DNA of 64,000 nucleotides, taken from positions 5,496,437 to 5,560,436 of the forward strand of contig CM035160.1 in assembly GCA_020205615.1 (NCBI GenBank), read 5' to 3'. Both the position numbers and the translations under genes were made by a program. This document shows positions 24,003 through 37,475 of the stretch, one piece after another. Position 1 is the stretch's first letter, and each line of letters opens with the position of its first letter. The stretch comes from Panax quinquefolius (Eukaryota > Streptophyta > Magnoliopsida > Apiales > Araliaceae). The notes beneath the pieces are model-generated. The model was not told where the DNA came from and searched no databases. It worked only from the letters and a program-made list of their open reading frames with translations.

Positions 24003-24648
24003 GGGGAAAATGGGTGTGCACAGTCGTGCAAATTTTTTGTTTACACAGTCAGCCAAAAACGACGTCGTTTTGGCAGGAAAAAACACTGCTTCTTCCGTAT
24101 AAGGCTTCTCTCTGGCGTCCTTTTTTTCTCCCAAAATATAACTCCCGTTCCAGACTAAAACAAAGAAGTTGTAAAGGAAATCAAACGCCTAGTTCATCAG
24201 TTCGATCTCGACCTCTTCGATCTCGACTTCCTTGACGTATCTCATCTCCGATTTGGTAAGGATTTCTAGATTTCAGTATAGTGATTTTTAGGTTTTATGT
24301 GAATGAATTTTTAGGTTTATGTATAGTGATATCTAGGATTTCTAGATTTCAGGATAGTAGATTCGGTACTGATTTCTAGATTTCAGTATACCCCCTTAAT
24401 TTTAATTTATCTAAATGGATTTCCTCCCACAGAAGAGAAAGTATTCGGGGTAACAGGGGATGGAATTTAACTGTTGAATACAGCCATAGTAAACCCAAAA
24501 TACACCATAATTCATTGTTGGAATCCCATGGTTAAATCATCTTCAGATGGAAAATACTACCTTCGTGTTCTACAAAATTGATATTTTTCCATTAAACTAG
24601 ATATATCTTAGCTTAACTAAATTCTAAATTCAAATTTTTGAATATGAC
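24003..24648 (+). repeat. Left terminal inverted repeat (outer part)
   Basis: Aligns to the reverse complement of 38290-38927. Shared blocks include cttcttccgtataaggc, actcccgttccagacta and gatctcgacctcttcga. Its continuation lies after the inserted LTR, at 27450-27509. Confidence 0.8.
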
Positions 24649-27444
24649 TGTGACGCCCCCAAAATAGGTTCATTCCATCCAACCCATTCTGAGTCGCCAA
24701 ATACATGGTACAGAAATAACTACAACTTTATTATTACAACATATAAACTGTGAGTTTAAATACGAGATATTGCCATCTGCATAATATCCACACGCAAATA
24801 AATCCCCATCATAATTATTGATACATTATTTTACAAAAATGGTGAGGACTACTAAACAACTTTCTCTAGAACCTTCATTCCATACCCGACTAAGTACTTT
24901 CGCTACATTCTCGCCTCCCCGAGAAGAAAATGGAACAAAAAGAAAAGGGTGAGCTCAACTAGCCCAAAGAAGAATATTATGACTAAGATAATATACAACA
25001 AATTATCGTTAGTCTCCAATAGGGAAAAAAATCTAATAGAATACAATAGACAACCAGCTTTTAAATCAACAATCGCAATGAAACAACAATTCATTAGAAG
25101 AGTTAAGTAGAGAATGCAAACTACTATCTTCTATATATGAATTTAAAAGTTCATCGTCGATATTTTATCCTCAGTAACATCAATCAATATATATCCGAAT
25201 CAAATATTCATCTTTGCACTACTGAGCCAAAGATATTCATCACCGGTCATGTTCATCTAAACACTGCTCATCTTTGCACTACGGGCCAAAGATATTAATC
25301 GATCGATCATGTTCATCTCAACACTGCTCATCTTCAGCACTACTTTCAGCCAAAGATATTCATCAAGAAATCATTCATCTTTGCACTACACAAAGCCAAA
25401 GATATTCAAGAATATCATCATTTAGGACTGAGGATGATGAAAAATATTTTAAAGAAAACGAATCCAGTGAAACAAAAGAACAAATATTAAGGATTCTTAT
25501 TTTAAATAATCCAACTTCAAAAATACTTCATAAGTAATCAGAGTGGAGTAAAATTCAAGAATGATCAAAATATGGATACAATCAAAGCTAGTATCCATAA
25601 TAGATATTTTGGACAAAAAGAAGAAATTTCATTTTTCTTGAATAGTCAGTATTCGTGAATAGTGCAAAGATATCGTGAATAAGTAACTCCATACACCAAA
25701 AGATAGAAATTTTATAAAAAAAACATCTTCACGCTTCATTAATAGTACTTGTGAATAGTAACTCGTGAATAAGAACTCATGAATAAGTAACTCCCGACAT
25801 GAAAAAGTTCCAAATTTGATAAAAATTTCCAACCAATATTTCTAAGATAATGATATTGAAGAAATAATATCATTTTCGAATAAAATAACATCCCTTACCT
25901 CGAAAAGACAATACTTCTAAATAAAACACCTGATATAAAGGCTATGACTTGAACTTGCACAAAGATAACAATACTCAAAGTATACTTAAAATACTCACAA
26001 GAATACGCTTCGATAATATAGAGAGAAAAAACTTCAGCTTCGTGTGATTTTCAATTCTAACCCAAGACCCTATTTATAGGAAAATGCTTAGTAACACCAA
26101 AGTAGAAAATTTAATATAATAATATTATTATTATTTCTACAACTTCTTACGTACCAAGAATCTGAATTCAGCTATTAAAACACATGCAAGACCCACACTC
26201 AAATCACCAAAAATTTTTTTCATATTAAAAATATTTTAAACTTCTAAAAATCAATTATTTCAGAACTTCGGAACTTCAATAATTCATAAAAAAAATAGCC
26301 CTTTTGTCAGAAAATTCAAATCTCGCGAATTTTTATAGGAAATTCAATTCTCTACAACTTTGCAGAAGAAAGTTTTTCCAAATTCCAAACAGAAATTGAC
26401 CGAAATCCATAAACGGACGATTTTTACGAGCTTTAATCAAATTTCTATTAATAATTGTGTCCACCAACACACAAAATATGTGTTAAACATTTAATGCCAC
26501 AAAAATACTCTTCCTCCTCATATACTCACATATCCCACATTCATTATAAAAATATCACCGTTAATATACTATTAAAATAATATATTTAAATGAATTATTT
26601 TATCAGAAAAAGATAAAATACTAATTTTCAACAATTGTCATTTTAAAAATTTTCTCCATTTATATCCACATAAAATCAATATTTTCCTCATCATATAAAT
26701 TAATAATTAATTATTCACAAATAATATTACGAGATCACAAGATCTTGCAACCAGGTAGCCTTGAGAAGAGGGGCTTTCCAATAAGGATCTCTCCTTCTTG
26801 GCGCAATTGATTAGGTGACCAAACCTCTCCTTAGATGTAACTTTCTAGACATTGCCAATAATGTTATCTAATAATATTATTCGGATAATATGAATTATTG
26901 CTTCGATAATGAAAATACCGTGTAATGACAATTATCAAAACAACAAAGAATATAAAATATCAACGCAAAGAATTATTAAATCAATAAAATATCGAATAAG
27001 AATTACTATAACAATTATTGAGTAAAGGCCTTCTTACGTAAGAATCAATAATTGGTGCAATACCGTAGCTACCGCTCAACAACGCCAATGACGTATTAGT
27101 GTGTTTTAACCACCGGGTATTCCAACAAGATAATTGGTAGAATAACTACGCTAGTTATTTATAAACAACTTATATTTGTCGTTTTCTTCATCCAATCGCT
27201 TTCCGTTATGGGGCCCACAAAAAAAGATCATGGCTGGTAAATGCGAATATTCCCACAAGATTTAATATTCCACGACCAAACGAATATTCCCCGACGATAA
27301 TGAATATTTTATAACCACTTGCTTATTCAAAATATTTGCGTATTTTACCCATAACTATCTACATTAAACAAATCAACCCTTACTATTTCAAAATAATAAA
27401 TAGAGGAAAATAAATTTTATTTATTAATAATTTGGGGTCTTACA
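24649..27444 (-). repeat. Solo LTR (family 2), 2.8 kb, with target duplication ATGAC
   Basis: It begins tgtgacgccccc and ends ggtcttaca, flanked by atgac on both sides (24644-24648 and 27445-27449). The uninterrupted site survives in the other inverted repeat (about 38260-38290). No internal retroelement sequence remains, so it is a solo LTR, the usual product of recombination between two LTRs. A TATA-like box (CCTATAAATAGGG on the minus strand) lies at 26068-26080. Tandem sub-repeats: catctttgcactac units at 25210-25410 and gtgaatagt units at 25735-25800. Confidence 0.88.
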
Positions 27445-27449
27445 ATGAC

Positions 27450-29683
27450 ACTGTTGAATTTTGTTCGTCCAGCATCTCAGGAAAAAAGCCTCCACTACCT
27501 CAGTTGCAGCGTCTTACTAATTCTCAATATGCTCTTTCTTTGGCATCATTTTGTGTACAAAAATTATTTTCTCTTGTGATTTATATTTTATTTATCTTAC
27601 AAAATTTTGTTTTTCAGTCTATAAAATAAGAGCTTGTTCCCACCAAAAAAAATCTTTCCCTTAGGAGGTCTAGAGTTCAATCTTTATGGCACTGAGCCAA
27701 AACCTTTTTGAGATGAGTAAAATTTATATTTTCTTTGTATGTTTATATATTTTAGGTTCTCTTCTTGTAGGTTTATAACATCTATATTGGGTGTTTGGGT
27801 GTTTAGACTTGTCATACATCAAAGATTGTGATGAACTCACAGTCTGACTAATATTGTTATAAAGAACACTTGTATATCTATATTTTTGTATTAATTGAGA
27901 ATTTTTTTTTACAAATGTCCTTCGTAATTCCATTAATCATGGGAGTGACTATACTTGAGATGCTTCATAATTTCGTAATTGCGAGAACCATGGGAGTGAC
28001 TTGTATTAATTTGTATTTTGTTATTGTGTAATGGAGACTTTTATTGGTGGCATTTTCTTTTAGACATTACTCCTAGCTAGGACCTTTCCTTGGATTTTGT
28101 AGTGAAAAAATGTGTATTATGTCAAATAAGCGAAGATTGCTTGTAGAAGTTGTGTTGTTGGTTGGGCACTTTTGAATAAGTGCAAAATAGATGTAGTGGT
28201 ATATATTGATGCTTTTTATGGATGGATATTTTAATTTGTTTCCATGCCTAGGTATTTATAAAATGTTTATTCTTTTCTCTTTTCTATGTGGAAAAGTTTA
28301 GTTCACTTTTATTCTTTTAGTAGTGTGATGAATAGCAACACCAAGCGCCATGGTCAGTGGGGTGTTTCTACTGAGTATGCAATTGTATCAAACCAGAGAG
28401 TGAAATAAGATGTAATAAAAATGTAATTTATGTTGCATGTAGAATTTAGTAGTTAGGCAGAACAAAACTCTCGTATTCAATTTTAATTATAGTTCATGTT
28501 TTATAAAGAAGATAATAAATCTTTTTCTTCTTTTCCCTTCAATTTTGTTTATGCATTGAAACTTGTTTGACAGAGTTCGAGCTATTCTATGTTCAATTAT
28601 CATCCCCCAATAGAACACCTACCCGCCACCATATACAAAATTCAAAATTTAGTATCAAGAATCCTTGTTGACAACGATTCACCCTTTAATAATAAGACGA
28701 GGAAATACTGTGAAAATAATAAAAACAATCATAAGAATTAAATTAAATTTATAAACTTTACATTCACAAAGTGTACAAAGCCAACATGCATCACTCAGGG
28801 AACAACCATACAAAGTGTACAAAGCCAACATGCATTCTTCCTCTGTGCTGCTATAACCAATAGAATGAAAAAAACCAGTAGAAATTTCTGAAACATATTA
28901 TCCATTACTCGGGGAACAACCATACAAAGTGTAGAATTAACAAACCATACAGGAATTCTGTGAATCAAAAACCTCCAAAACCCAAACCTCACAACTTGAT
29001 TATAAACTGAAATATTCAACAAAGAATATGAAAGTTTCTCTATGCCACCAAACTAACATAGCTTGGTCTAAATAAAACTAAAAATGAGTTGCACCAAAAA
29101 AAACCAAGCAGCCAACTTTCCAAAAAAAAGTATTAACCAAACACATCTTAAATCTTAAAATATGTCAATAAATAGATTTCCAGTTGCAGTTAAAAACACA
29201 TGAATCTTTTATACCAGTGACCTTTAAACACTGTTTCATCCTAACTGCTTCATCTCCCAAATTGTAATTACAAATTTTTCCTATCAAGTAAATCCTCTTT
29301 TTGCGTTGAAAACTTTGAGATTCATTTTCAAGAATCCTCAACCTCCTCAATGCATAAAGTATCACTTGAATGGTTCTTGGGCGCATCGAGGATCATACCA
29401 TTACTTAAATACCCACAACCATGTGGTTGTCGAAGAAAGAAATTTTTTCAAAACAAACTTCATATCAAAGCAAAGGAAATTGAAGAAAAATTACTTACTT
29501 TTACAGTTTGGCATCCATAGAATCGACAACCAGGATTCAAATCACTCCAAGAAGTTATCAATATAGTTTGGCGGTGATAATGGCGATGATAAACAAAATT
29601 TTTTCATTGTTTATTGTACTAACGATAAATTGGGTAAACATGAATTATGTTTTTAAAGACACAGGGGAGGGGGGTAAACTGAG
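27450..29683. repeat. Core segment, copy 1
   Basis: A 2.2-kb segment that recurs at 35231-37475 in the same orientation with about 1% simple differences, plus small insertions and deletions at C/G spots. Its first 60 bases finish the left inverted repeat. It contains the GRF zinc-finger fragment on the minus strand. The rest is AT-rich with no coding region I recognise. It ends abruptly at an inverted, truncated LTR. Confidence 0.7.
28795..29555 (-). pseudogene. GRF-type zinc-finger gene fragment, copy 1
   Basis: On the minus strand, NPGCRFYGCQT is encoded at about 29540-29505, followed by a GTAAGT donor. The next piece (about 29425-29165) has HGCGYF and then RRLRILENE, with the WYDPP core split by a frame break. 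This is the order of the plant GRF zinc finger (NPGRRFxxC ... CGYFxWxDPPM). A later frame (29022-28795) encodes a hydrophobic helix (FLLVFFILLVIAA), and plant GRF proteins often end in such a helix. The fragment is damaged and probably not expressed as protein. Copy 2 at 36586-37350 is better preserved. Confidence 0.5.
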
Positions 29684-32417
29684 ATTTAATTTTCTCTATT
29701 TATTATTTTGAAATAGTAAGGGTTGATTTGATTAATGTGGATAGTTAGGGGTAAAATACGCAAATATTTTAAAATAAGTAAGTGGTTATAAAGTATTCAT
29801 TGTTGTCGGGGAATATTCGTTTGGTCGTGGAATATTCTTGTTGTCGGGGAATATTCGTACGACGGCGCAGTCTTTTGTGGGCCCCATAACAAAAAGCGAT
29901 TGGATGAATAAAACGACAAATATAAGTTGGTTAAAAATAACTACGTAGTTATTACTGATAATCTTTGTTAAAATACTCTTGTGGTTAAAACACAATAAAG
30001 ACACCAGATTGCACCAATTATTGATCCTTACGTAAGAATGCACTACTCAATAATGGTTACGATAATTATCGCTCAAAGATTTTATTGAATTAATAATTGT
30101 CGCGTTGATATTTTATATTGTTGTTGTTTCAATAATTGTCATTACACAAGATTTTTCATTATCGAAGCAATAATTCATATTATCCGAATAATATTATTAG
30201 ATAACATTGTTGGCAATGTCTAGAAAGTTCTGCTCTAAGGAGAGGTTTGGTCACCTAATTGCGCATGTAAGTAAGAAGAAATTCTTATTGAAAGCCCTCT
30301 TTCCTGAACCGCCTCTCAATACAATATCAGATTACGTAATATTATTTGTGAATAATTAATTATTGATTCATATGATGAGAAAAAATATTGATTTTATGTG
30401 GATATAGATGGAGAAAATTTTATAGTGACAATTGTTGAAAATTGAAATTTTATCTTTTTCGATAAAATAATTCGTTTAAATATATTATTATATTTTAATA
30501 ATATAATAATGGTGATATTTTACAACGAATGTGGGATATATGAGTATACAAGGAGGAAGAGTATTTTTGTTGCAATAAATGTTTAAAACATGTTAAACAT
30601 GCTCATGGGACCCCATTTATTAGAATCGAAATTTGATTATAACTGTAAAAAATCGCCTGTTGTGGATTTGATTCGATTTACATTTGGAATTTGGAAAACT
30701 TTTTCTCACGTAAAGTTGCAGAAATTGAATTTCCTATAAAAACACGCAAGATTCGAATTTTCTCGATGAAAGGGCTATTAATTATGAATTTTTGAAGCTC
30801 GAAGTTCGAAATAATTAATTTTGAAGTTTTAATTGTTTTATTTAAGAAAAACGTTTTTGCAATCCCATATGTGATATAAATGTGTTGAATTCAGTTGGTC
30901 TAAGGTGGGCTTGAATTTGTTTAATTATATTATTATTTTATTAAATTTTACGCTTTTGGTGTTACAAGCGTTTTCCTATAAATAGGTCTTGGGTTAGAAT
31001 TGAAAATCACACCGAAACTGAAGTTTTCTCTCTCTATATTATCGAAGCGTATTCTTGTGAGTATTTTGAGTATACTTTGAGTATTGTTAGGCAGTGCTGC
31101 AAGTTCCTTCATCACTATATCCTAGATTCCAATTTGAAGTCAAATCTTTCGAGGTAAGGGATATTATTTTTTTTCAGTAATGATATTATTTCTTCATATC
31201 ATTATCTTTGAAATGTTGATCTGAAGTTTTTATCAAATTTGGAACTTTTTCATATGGGTTACTATTCATGAGTTCTACTATTCACGAGTTACTATTCATG
31301 AGTTACTATTTACGATTCTTATTCACGTACTATTAAGTGAAGCGTGAAGATGTTTTTGTGGAATTTCTATCTTTTGGTGTCGGAGTTACTATTCACGATA
31401 TCGGACTATTCACGATATCTGACCTTATTCACGTATCTGGTCTTATTCAATCAAAAATAAAATTTCTTCTTTTCGTTCAAAATATCTATTCTGGATACTA
31501 GCTTTGATTGTATCCATGTTTTGATCATTCTTGAATTTTATACCACTATGATTATTTTGAGGTATTTTTGGACGTGGATAAAACCAAGTACGAATCCTTA
31601 ATCCTTAATCCTTGTCATTTTGTTTCACTGGATTCGTTTCTTTAAAAAAAAAAAAAATATTTTCATCATCCTCGGTCTTAAATGATGATATTATTGAATA
31701 TCTTTGGCACGTAGTGCAAGATGAATGATTTCTGAAGAATATCTTTGGCTTGTAGTGCAAAGATGAGCAGTGTTGAGATGAACATGATGGTGATTAATAT
31801 CTTTGGCCCGTGGTGCAAAGATGAGCAGTGTTTAAATGAACATGACCCATGATGAATATCTTTGGCACATAGTGCATGAATATTTGATTCGGATGTATAT
31901 TGATTGATGTTCTGAGGATAAAAGATGAGCGATGAACTTTTAAATTCATACATAGAAGATAGTAGTTTTAATTCTCTTTAACTCTTACAATGAATTATTA
32001 TTTCATTGCGAATATTGATTTAAAATTTGTTGTCTATTGTATTCTATTAGATTTTTCCTGTTGAAGACTAACGATAATTTGTTATATATTATCTTAGTCA
32101 ATAATATTCTTCTTGAGCTAGTTGAAACACCCTTTTTCTTTTGTTCCATTTTTCTTCTCGGGGCGAGAATATATAGCGAGTACAGTCGAAATTATGGAAT
32201 GAAGGTTTTAGAAAGGATTGTTTAGTAGTCCTCACCATTTTGTAAAATAATGTATCAATAAATGTGATGAGGATTTATTTGAGTATAGATATTGTCTGTA
32301 AGATAATATTTGTATTCAAACTCATAATTTCTTGTTGTAATAATAAAGTTGTAGTTGTTTACGCACTATATATTGACAACTCGAATGGGTGATGTATACC
32401 TATTTTGGGGCGTCACA
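29684..32417 (+). repeat. LTR (family 2), inverted and truncated at its start
   Basis: It matches other family 2 LTRs but in plus orientation. The first 30 or so bases (tgtaagacccc...) are missing, and the join to the core segment shows 3-4 bases of microhomology (att). It ends properly with ggggcgtcaca at 32417. TATA-like box CCTATAAATAGG at 30975-30986. Tandem attcatgagtt units at 31258-31330 and tttggc...gtgcaaagatg units at 31690-31880. Confidence 0.85.
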
Positions 32418-32459
32418 CCCTGATCTCATGAGAGATCATATCCCTAAGCTCGATACCAA
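32418..32459 (-). other. 42-bp remnant: primer-binding site and start of a gypsy internal region
   Basis: On the minus strand it reads GTTGGTATCGAGCTTAGGG and then atatgatctc, the same as the sequence after the LTRs at 52286 and 58587. It belongs to the LTR at 32460-35230 (its 5' LTR). It is joined directly to the end of the oppositely oriented LTR at 32417. Confidence 0.8.
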
Positions 32460-35230
32460 CCGGCGCCCCAAAATAGGTCCATTCCATCCAACCCATTCTC
32501 GAGTCGCCAAATACATGGTGCGTAAATAACTACAACTTTATTATTACAACATATAAACTGTGAGTTTAAATACGATATTGCCATCTGATAATATCCACAC
32601 GCAAATAAATCCCCATCATAATTATTAATACATTATTTTACAAAATGGTGAGGACTACTAAACAACTCTCTCTCTAGAACCTTCATTCCATACCCCCCGA
32701 CTAAGACTGCTACATTCTCGCCTCCCGAAGAAAAAATGGAACAAAAGGAAAAGGGTGAGCTCAACTAGCCCAAAGAAGAATATTATGACTAAGATAATAT
32801 ACAACAAATTATCGTTAGTCTCCAATAGGAAAAAAAAATAATAGAATACAATAGACAACCGCTTTTAAATCAACAATCTGCAATGAAACAACAATTCATT
32901 AGAAGAGTTAAGTAGAGAATGCAAACTACTATCTTCTATATATGAATTTAAAAGTTCATCGTCGATATTTTATCCTCAGTAACATCAATCAATATATATC
33001 CGAATCAAATATTCATCTTTGCACTACAGTGCCAAAGATATTCATCACCGTCATGTTCATCTAAACACTGCTCATCTTTGCACTACGCCCAAAGATATTA
33101 ATCACTCGGTCATGTTCATCTCAACACTGCTCATCTTCAGACTACGAGCCAAAGATATTCATCAAGAAATCATTCATCTTTGCACTATAAAGCCAAAGAT
33201 ATTCAAGAATATCATCATTTAGACCGAGGATGATGAAAAATATTTTAAAGAAAACGAATCCAAAGGAAACAAAAGAACAAATATTAAGGATTCTTATTTT
33301 AAATAATCCAAGTTCAAAAATACTTCATAAGTAATCGTGAGTGGAGTAAAATTCAAGAATGATCAAAATATGGATACAATCAAAGCTAGTATCCATAATA
33401 GATATTTTGGACAAAAGAAGAAATTTCATTTTTCTATGAATAGTGCCGTATTCGTGAATAGTGCAAGATATCGTGAATAAGAATCTCACACCAAAAAGAT
33501 AGAAATTTTATAAAAAACATCTTCACGCTTACATGAATAGTACTTGTGAATAGTAACTCGTGAATAAGAATCTCATGAATAAGAACTCCCGACATGAAAA
33601 AAGTTCCAAATTTGATAAAATTTCCAACCAATATTTCGGCGATAATGATATTGAAGAAATAATATCATTTTCGAATAAAATAACATCCCTTACCTCGAAA
33701 GACAATACTTCTAATTGAAACACCTGGATATAAAGCTATGACTTGAACTTGCAGACAAGATAACAATACTCAAAGTATACTTAAAATACTCACAAGAATA
33801 CGCCGATAATATAAAGAGAGAAAACTTCAGTTTACGTGTGATTTTCAATTCTAACCCAAGACCCTATTTATAGAAAATGCTTGTAACACCAAAGTAGAAA
33901 ATTTAATATAATAATATTATTATTATTTCTACAACTTCCTACGTACTCAAGAATCTGAATTCAACTATTAAAACACATGCAAAACCCACACTCAAATCAC
34001 CAAAAACGTTTTTCATATTAAAAATATTTTAAACTTCCAAAATCAATTATTTCGAACTTGAACTTCAATAATTCATAAAAAAAAGCCCTTTTGTCGAAAA
34101 AATTCAAATCTCGCGAATTTTTATAGGAAATTCAATTCTCTACAACTTTGCGTAAGAAAGTTTTTCCAAATTCCAAATGTAAATTGACCAAATCCATAAA
34201 CAGACGATTTTACTGAGCTTTAATCAAATTTCTATTAATAATTGTGTCCACCAACACACAAAATATGTGTTAAACATTTAATGCCACAAAAATACTCTTC
34301 CTCCTCATATACTCACATATCCCACATTCATTATAAAAATATCACCGTTAATATACTATTAAAATAATATATTTAAATGAATTATTTTATCAGAAAAAGA
34401 TAAAATACTAATTTTCAACAATTGTCATTTTAAAAATTTTCTCCATTTATATCCACATAAAATCAATATTTTCCTCATCATATAAATTAATAATTAATTA
34501 TTCACAATTAATATTACAGAATCACAAAGATCTTGCAACCGTGTAGCTCCTGTGAAAGAGGGGCTTTCCAATAAGGATCTCTCCTTTCTTGGCCGCGATT
34601 AGGTGACCAAACCTCTCCTGTATGTAACTTTCTAGACATTGCCAATAATGTTATCTAATAATATTATTCAGATAATATGAATTATTGCTTCGATAATGAA
34701 AATACTGTAAATGACAATTATCAAAACAACAAAGAATATAAAATATCAACGCAAAGAATTATTAAATCAATAAAATCTTGAATAAAGAATTACTATAACA
34801 ATTATTGAGTAGTGCCTTCTTCACGTAAGAATCAATAATTGGTGCAATACCGCAATGCTACTGCTCAACAACGCGTATTAGTGTGTTTTAACCACCGGGT
34901 ATTCCAACAAGATAATTAGCGTAATAACTACGCTGCAGATTATTTATAAACAACTTATATTTGTCGCTTTCTTCATCCAATCGCTTTCCGTTATGGGGCC
35001 CACAAAAGATCAAGCTGTTGTCATTTAATATATTCCCCGACAAAGATTTAATATTCCACGACCAAACGAATATTCCCCGACGATAATGAATATTTTATAA
35101 CCACTTGCTTATTCAAAATATTTGCGTATTTTACCCATAACTATCTACATTAAACAAATCAACCCTTACTATTTCAAAATAATAAATAGAGGAAAATAAA
35201 TTTTATTTATTAATAATTTGGGGTCTTACA
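32460..35230 (-). repeat. LTR (family 2), minus orientation, with its primer-binding site
   Basis: Same sequence and orientation as 24649-27444, and followed by the same right flank (atgacactgttgaattttg). On the left it has a primer-binding site instead of the inverted repeat, so it was the 5' LTR of a full element. TATA-like box at 33863-33873 (minus). Confidence 0.85.
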
Positions 35231-37475
35231 ATGACACTGTTGAATTTTGTTAAATCCAAAGATCTCGTGAAAAAAGCCTCCACTACCTCAAATAAGTTCG
35301 GCCTCTTACTAATTCTCAATATGCTCTTTCTTTGGCATCATTTTGTGTACAAAAATTATTTTCTCTTGTGATTTATATTTTATTTATCTTACAAAATTTT
35401 GTTTTTCACTCTATAAAATAAGAGCTTGTTCCCACCAAAAAAAATCTTTCCCTTAGGAGGTCTAGAGTTCAATCTTTATGGCACTGAGCCAAAACCTTTT
35501 TGAGATGAGTAAAATTTATATTTTCTTTGTATGTTTATATATTTTAGGTTCTCTTCTTGTAGGTTTATAACATCTATATTGGGTGTTTGGGTGTTTAGAC
35601 TTGTCATACATCAAAGATTGTGATGAACTCACAGTCTGACTAATATTGTTATAGCAACACTTGTATATCTATATTTTTGTATTAATTGAGAATTTTTTTT
35701 TTACAGTGTCCTTCAGAATTCCATTAATCATGGGAGTGACTATACTTGAGATGCTTCATAATTTCAGAATTGCAGTAACCATGGGAGTGACTTGTATTAA
35801 TTTGTATTTTTGTTATTGTGTAATGGAGACTTTTATTGGTGGCATTTTCTTTTAGACATTACTCCTAGCTAGGACCTTTCCTTGGATTTTGTAGTGAAAA
35901 AATGTGTATTATGTCAAATAGCAGCATTGCTTGTAGGTTGTGTTGTTGGTTGGGCACTTTTGAATAAGTGCAAAATAGATGTAGTGGTATATATTATTGG
36001 ATGCTTTTTATGGATGGATATTTTAATTTGTTTCCATGCCTAGGTATTTATAAAATATTTATTCTTTTCTCTTTTCTATGTGGAAAAGTTTAGTTCACTT
36101 TTATTCTTTTAGTAGTGTGATGAATAGCAACACCAAGCGCCATGGTCAGTGGGGTGTTTCTACTGAGTATGCAATTGTATCAAACCAGAGAGTGAAATAA
36201 GATGTAATAAAAATGTAATTTATGTTGCATGTAGAATTTAGTAGTTAGGCAGAACAAAACTCTCGTATTCAATTTTAATTCTAGTTCATGTTTTATAAAG
36301 AAGATAATAAATCTTTTTCTTCTTTTCCCTTCAGTTTTGTTTATGCATTGAAACTTGTTTGACAGAGTTCGAGCTGTTCTATGTTCAATTATCATCCCCC
36401 AATAGAACACCTACCCGCCACCATATACAAAATTCAAAATTTAGTATCAAGAATCCTTGTTGACAACGATTCACCTCGGAATAAGACATGAGGAAATACT
36501 GAGAAAATAATAAAAACAATCATAAGAATTAAATTAAATTTATAAACTTTACATTCACAAAGTGTACAAAGCCAACATGCATCACTCAGGGAACAACCAT
36601 ACAAAGTGTACAAAGCCAACATGCATTCTTCCTCTGTGCTGCTATAACCAATAGAATGAAAAAAACCAGTAGAAATTTCTGAAACATATTATCCATTACT
36701 CGGGGAACAACCATACAAAGTGTAGAATTAACAAACCATACAGGAATTCTGTGAATCAAAAACCTCCAAAACCCAAACCTCACAACTTGATTATAAACTG
36801 AAATATTCAACAAAGAAAATGAAAGTTTCTCTATGCCACCAAACTAACATAGCTTGGTCTAAATAAAACTAAAAATGAGTTGCACCAAAAAAAACCAAGC
36901 AGCCAACTTTCCAAAAAAAAGTATTAACCAAACACATCTTAAATCTTAAAATATGTCAATAAATAGATTTCCAGTTGCAGTTAAAAACACATGAATCTTT
37001 TATACCAGTGACCTTTAAACACTGTTTCATCCTAACTGCTTCATCTCCCAAATTGTAATTACAAATTTTTCCTATCAAGTAAATCCTCTTTTTGCGTCGA
37101 AAACTTTGAGCTTCATTTTCAAGAATCCTCAACCTCCTCAACAGACAAAGTATCACTTGAATGGTTCTTGGCTGCATCGGAGGATCATACCACATAAAAT
37201 ACCCACAACCATGTGGTTGTCAAGAAAGAAATTTTTTCCAAAACAAACTTCATATCAAAGCAAAGGAAATTGAAGAAAAATTACTTACTTTTACAGTTTG
37301 GCATCCATAGAATTGACAACCAGGATTCAAATCAATCCAAGAAGTTATCAATATAGCTGGGCGGTGACAATGGCAGTGATAAACAAAAATTTTTCATTGT
37401 TTATTAGACCATCGATAGAAATTGGGTAAACATGAATTATGTTTTTAAAGACACAGGGGAGGGGGGTAAACTGAG
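35231..37475. repeat. Core segment, copy 2
   Basis: Direct repeat of 27450-29683. Unlike copy 1 it continues without a break into the rest of the element and the right inverted repeat. It holds the better GRF fragment on the minus strand. A short direct repeat (caaagtgtacaaagccaac, twice in about 45 bases) lies near 36558-36622, as in copy 1. Confidence 0.7.
36586..37350 (-). pseudogene. GRF-type zinc-finger gene fragment, copy 2
   Basis: Minus-strand pieces: NPGCQFYGCQT (about 37332-37300) with a GTAAGT donor at 37288, then HGCGYFMWYDPPMQPR (about 37220-37165) running on to RRLRILENEAQSF, then a separate frame with the helix FLLVFFILLVIAA (36813-36586). This is the GRF zinc-finger order; one of the usual cysteines after PPM reads Q here. 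GRF domains bind nucleic acid; the function of the plant proteins of this size is not known to me. It lies inside inverted repeats, so capture by the element is likely. Whether any transcript is made is unknown. Confidence 0.55.

Noticed and set aside
25210..25410. Regularly spaced catctttgcactac repeats as a CRISPR-like array
   Set aside because: The units are imperfect tandem sub-repeats of a plant LTR, the spacers are themselves repeated, and the organism is a plant.
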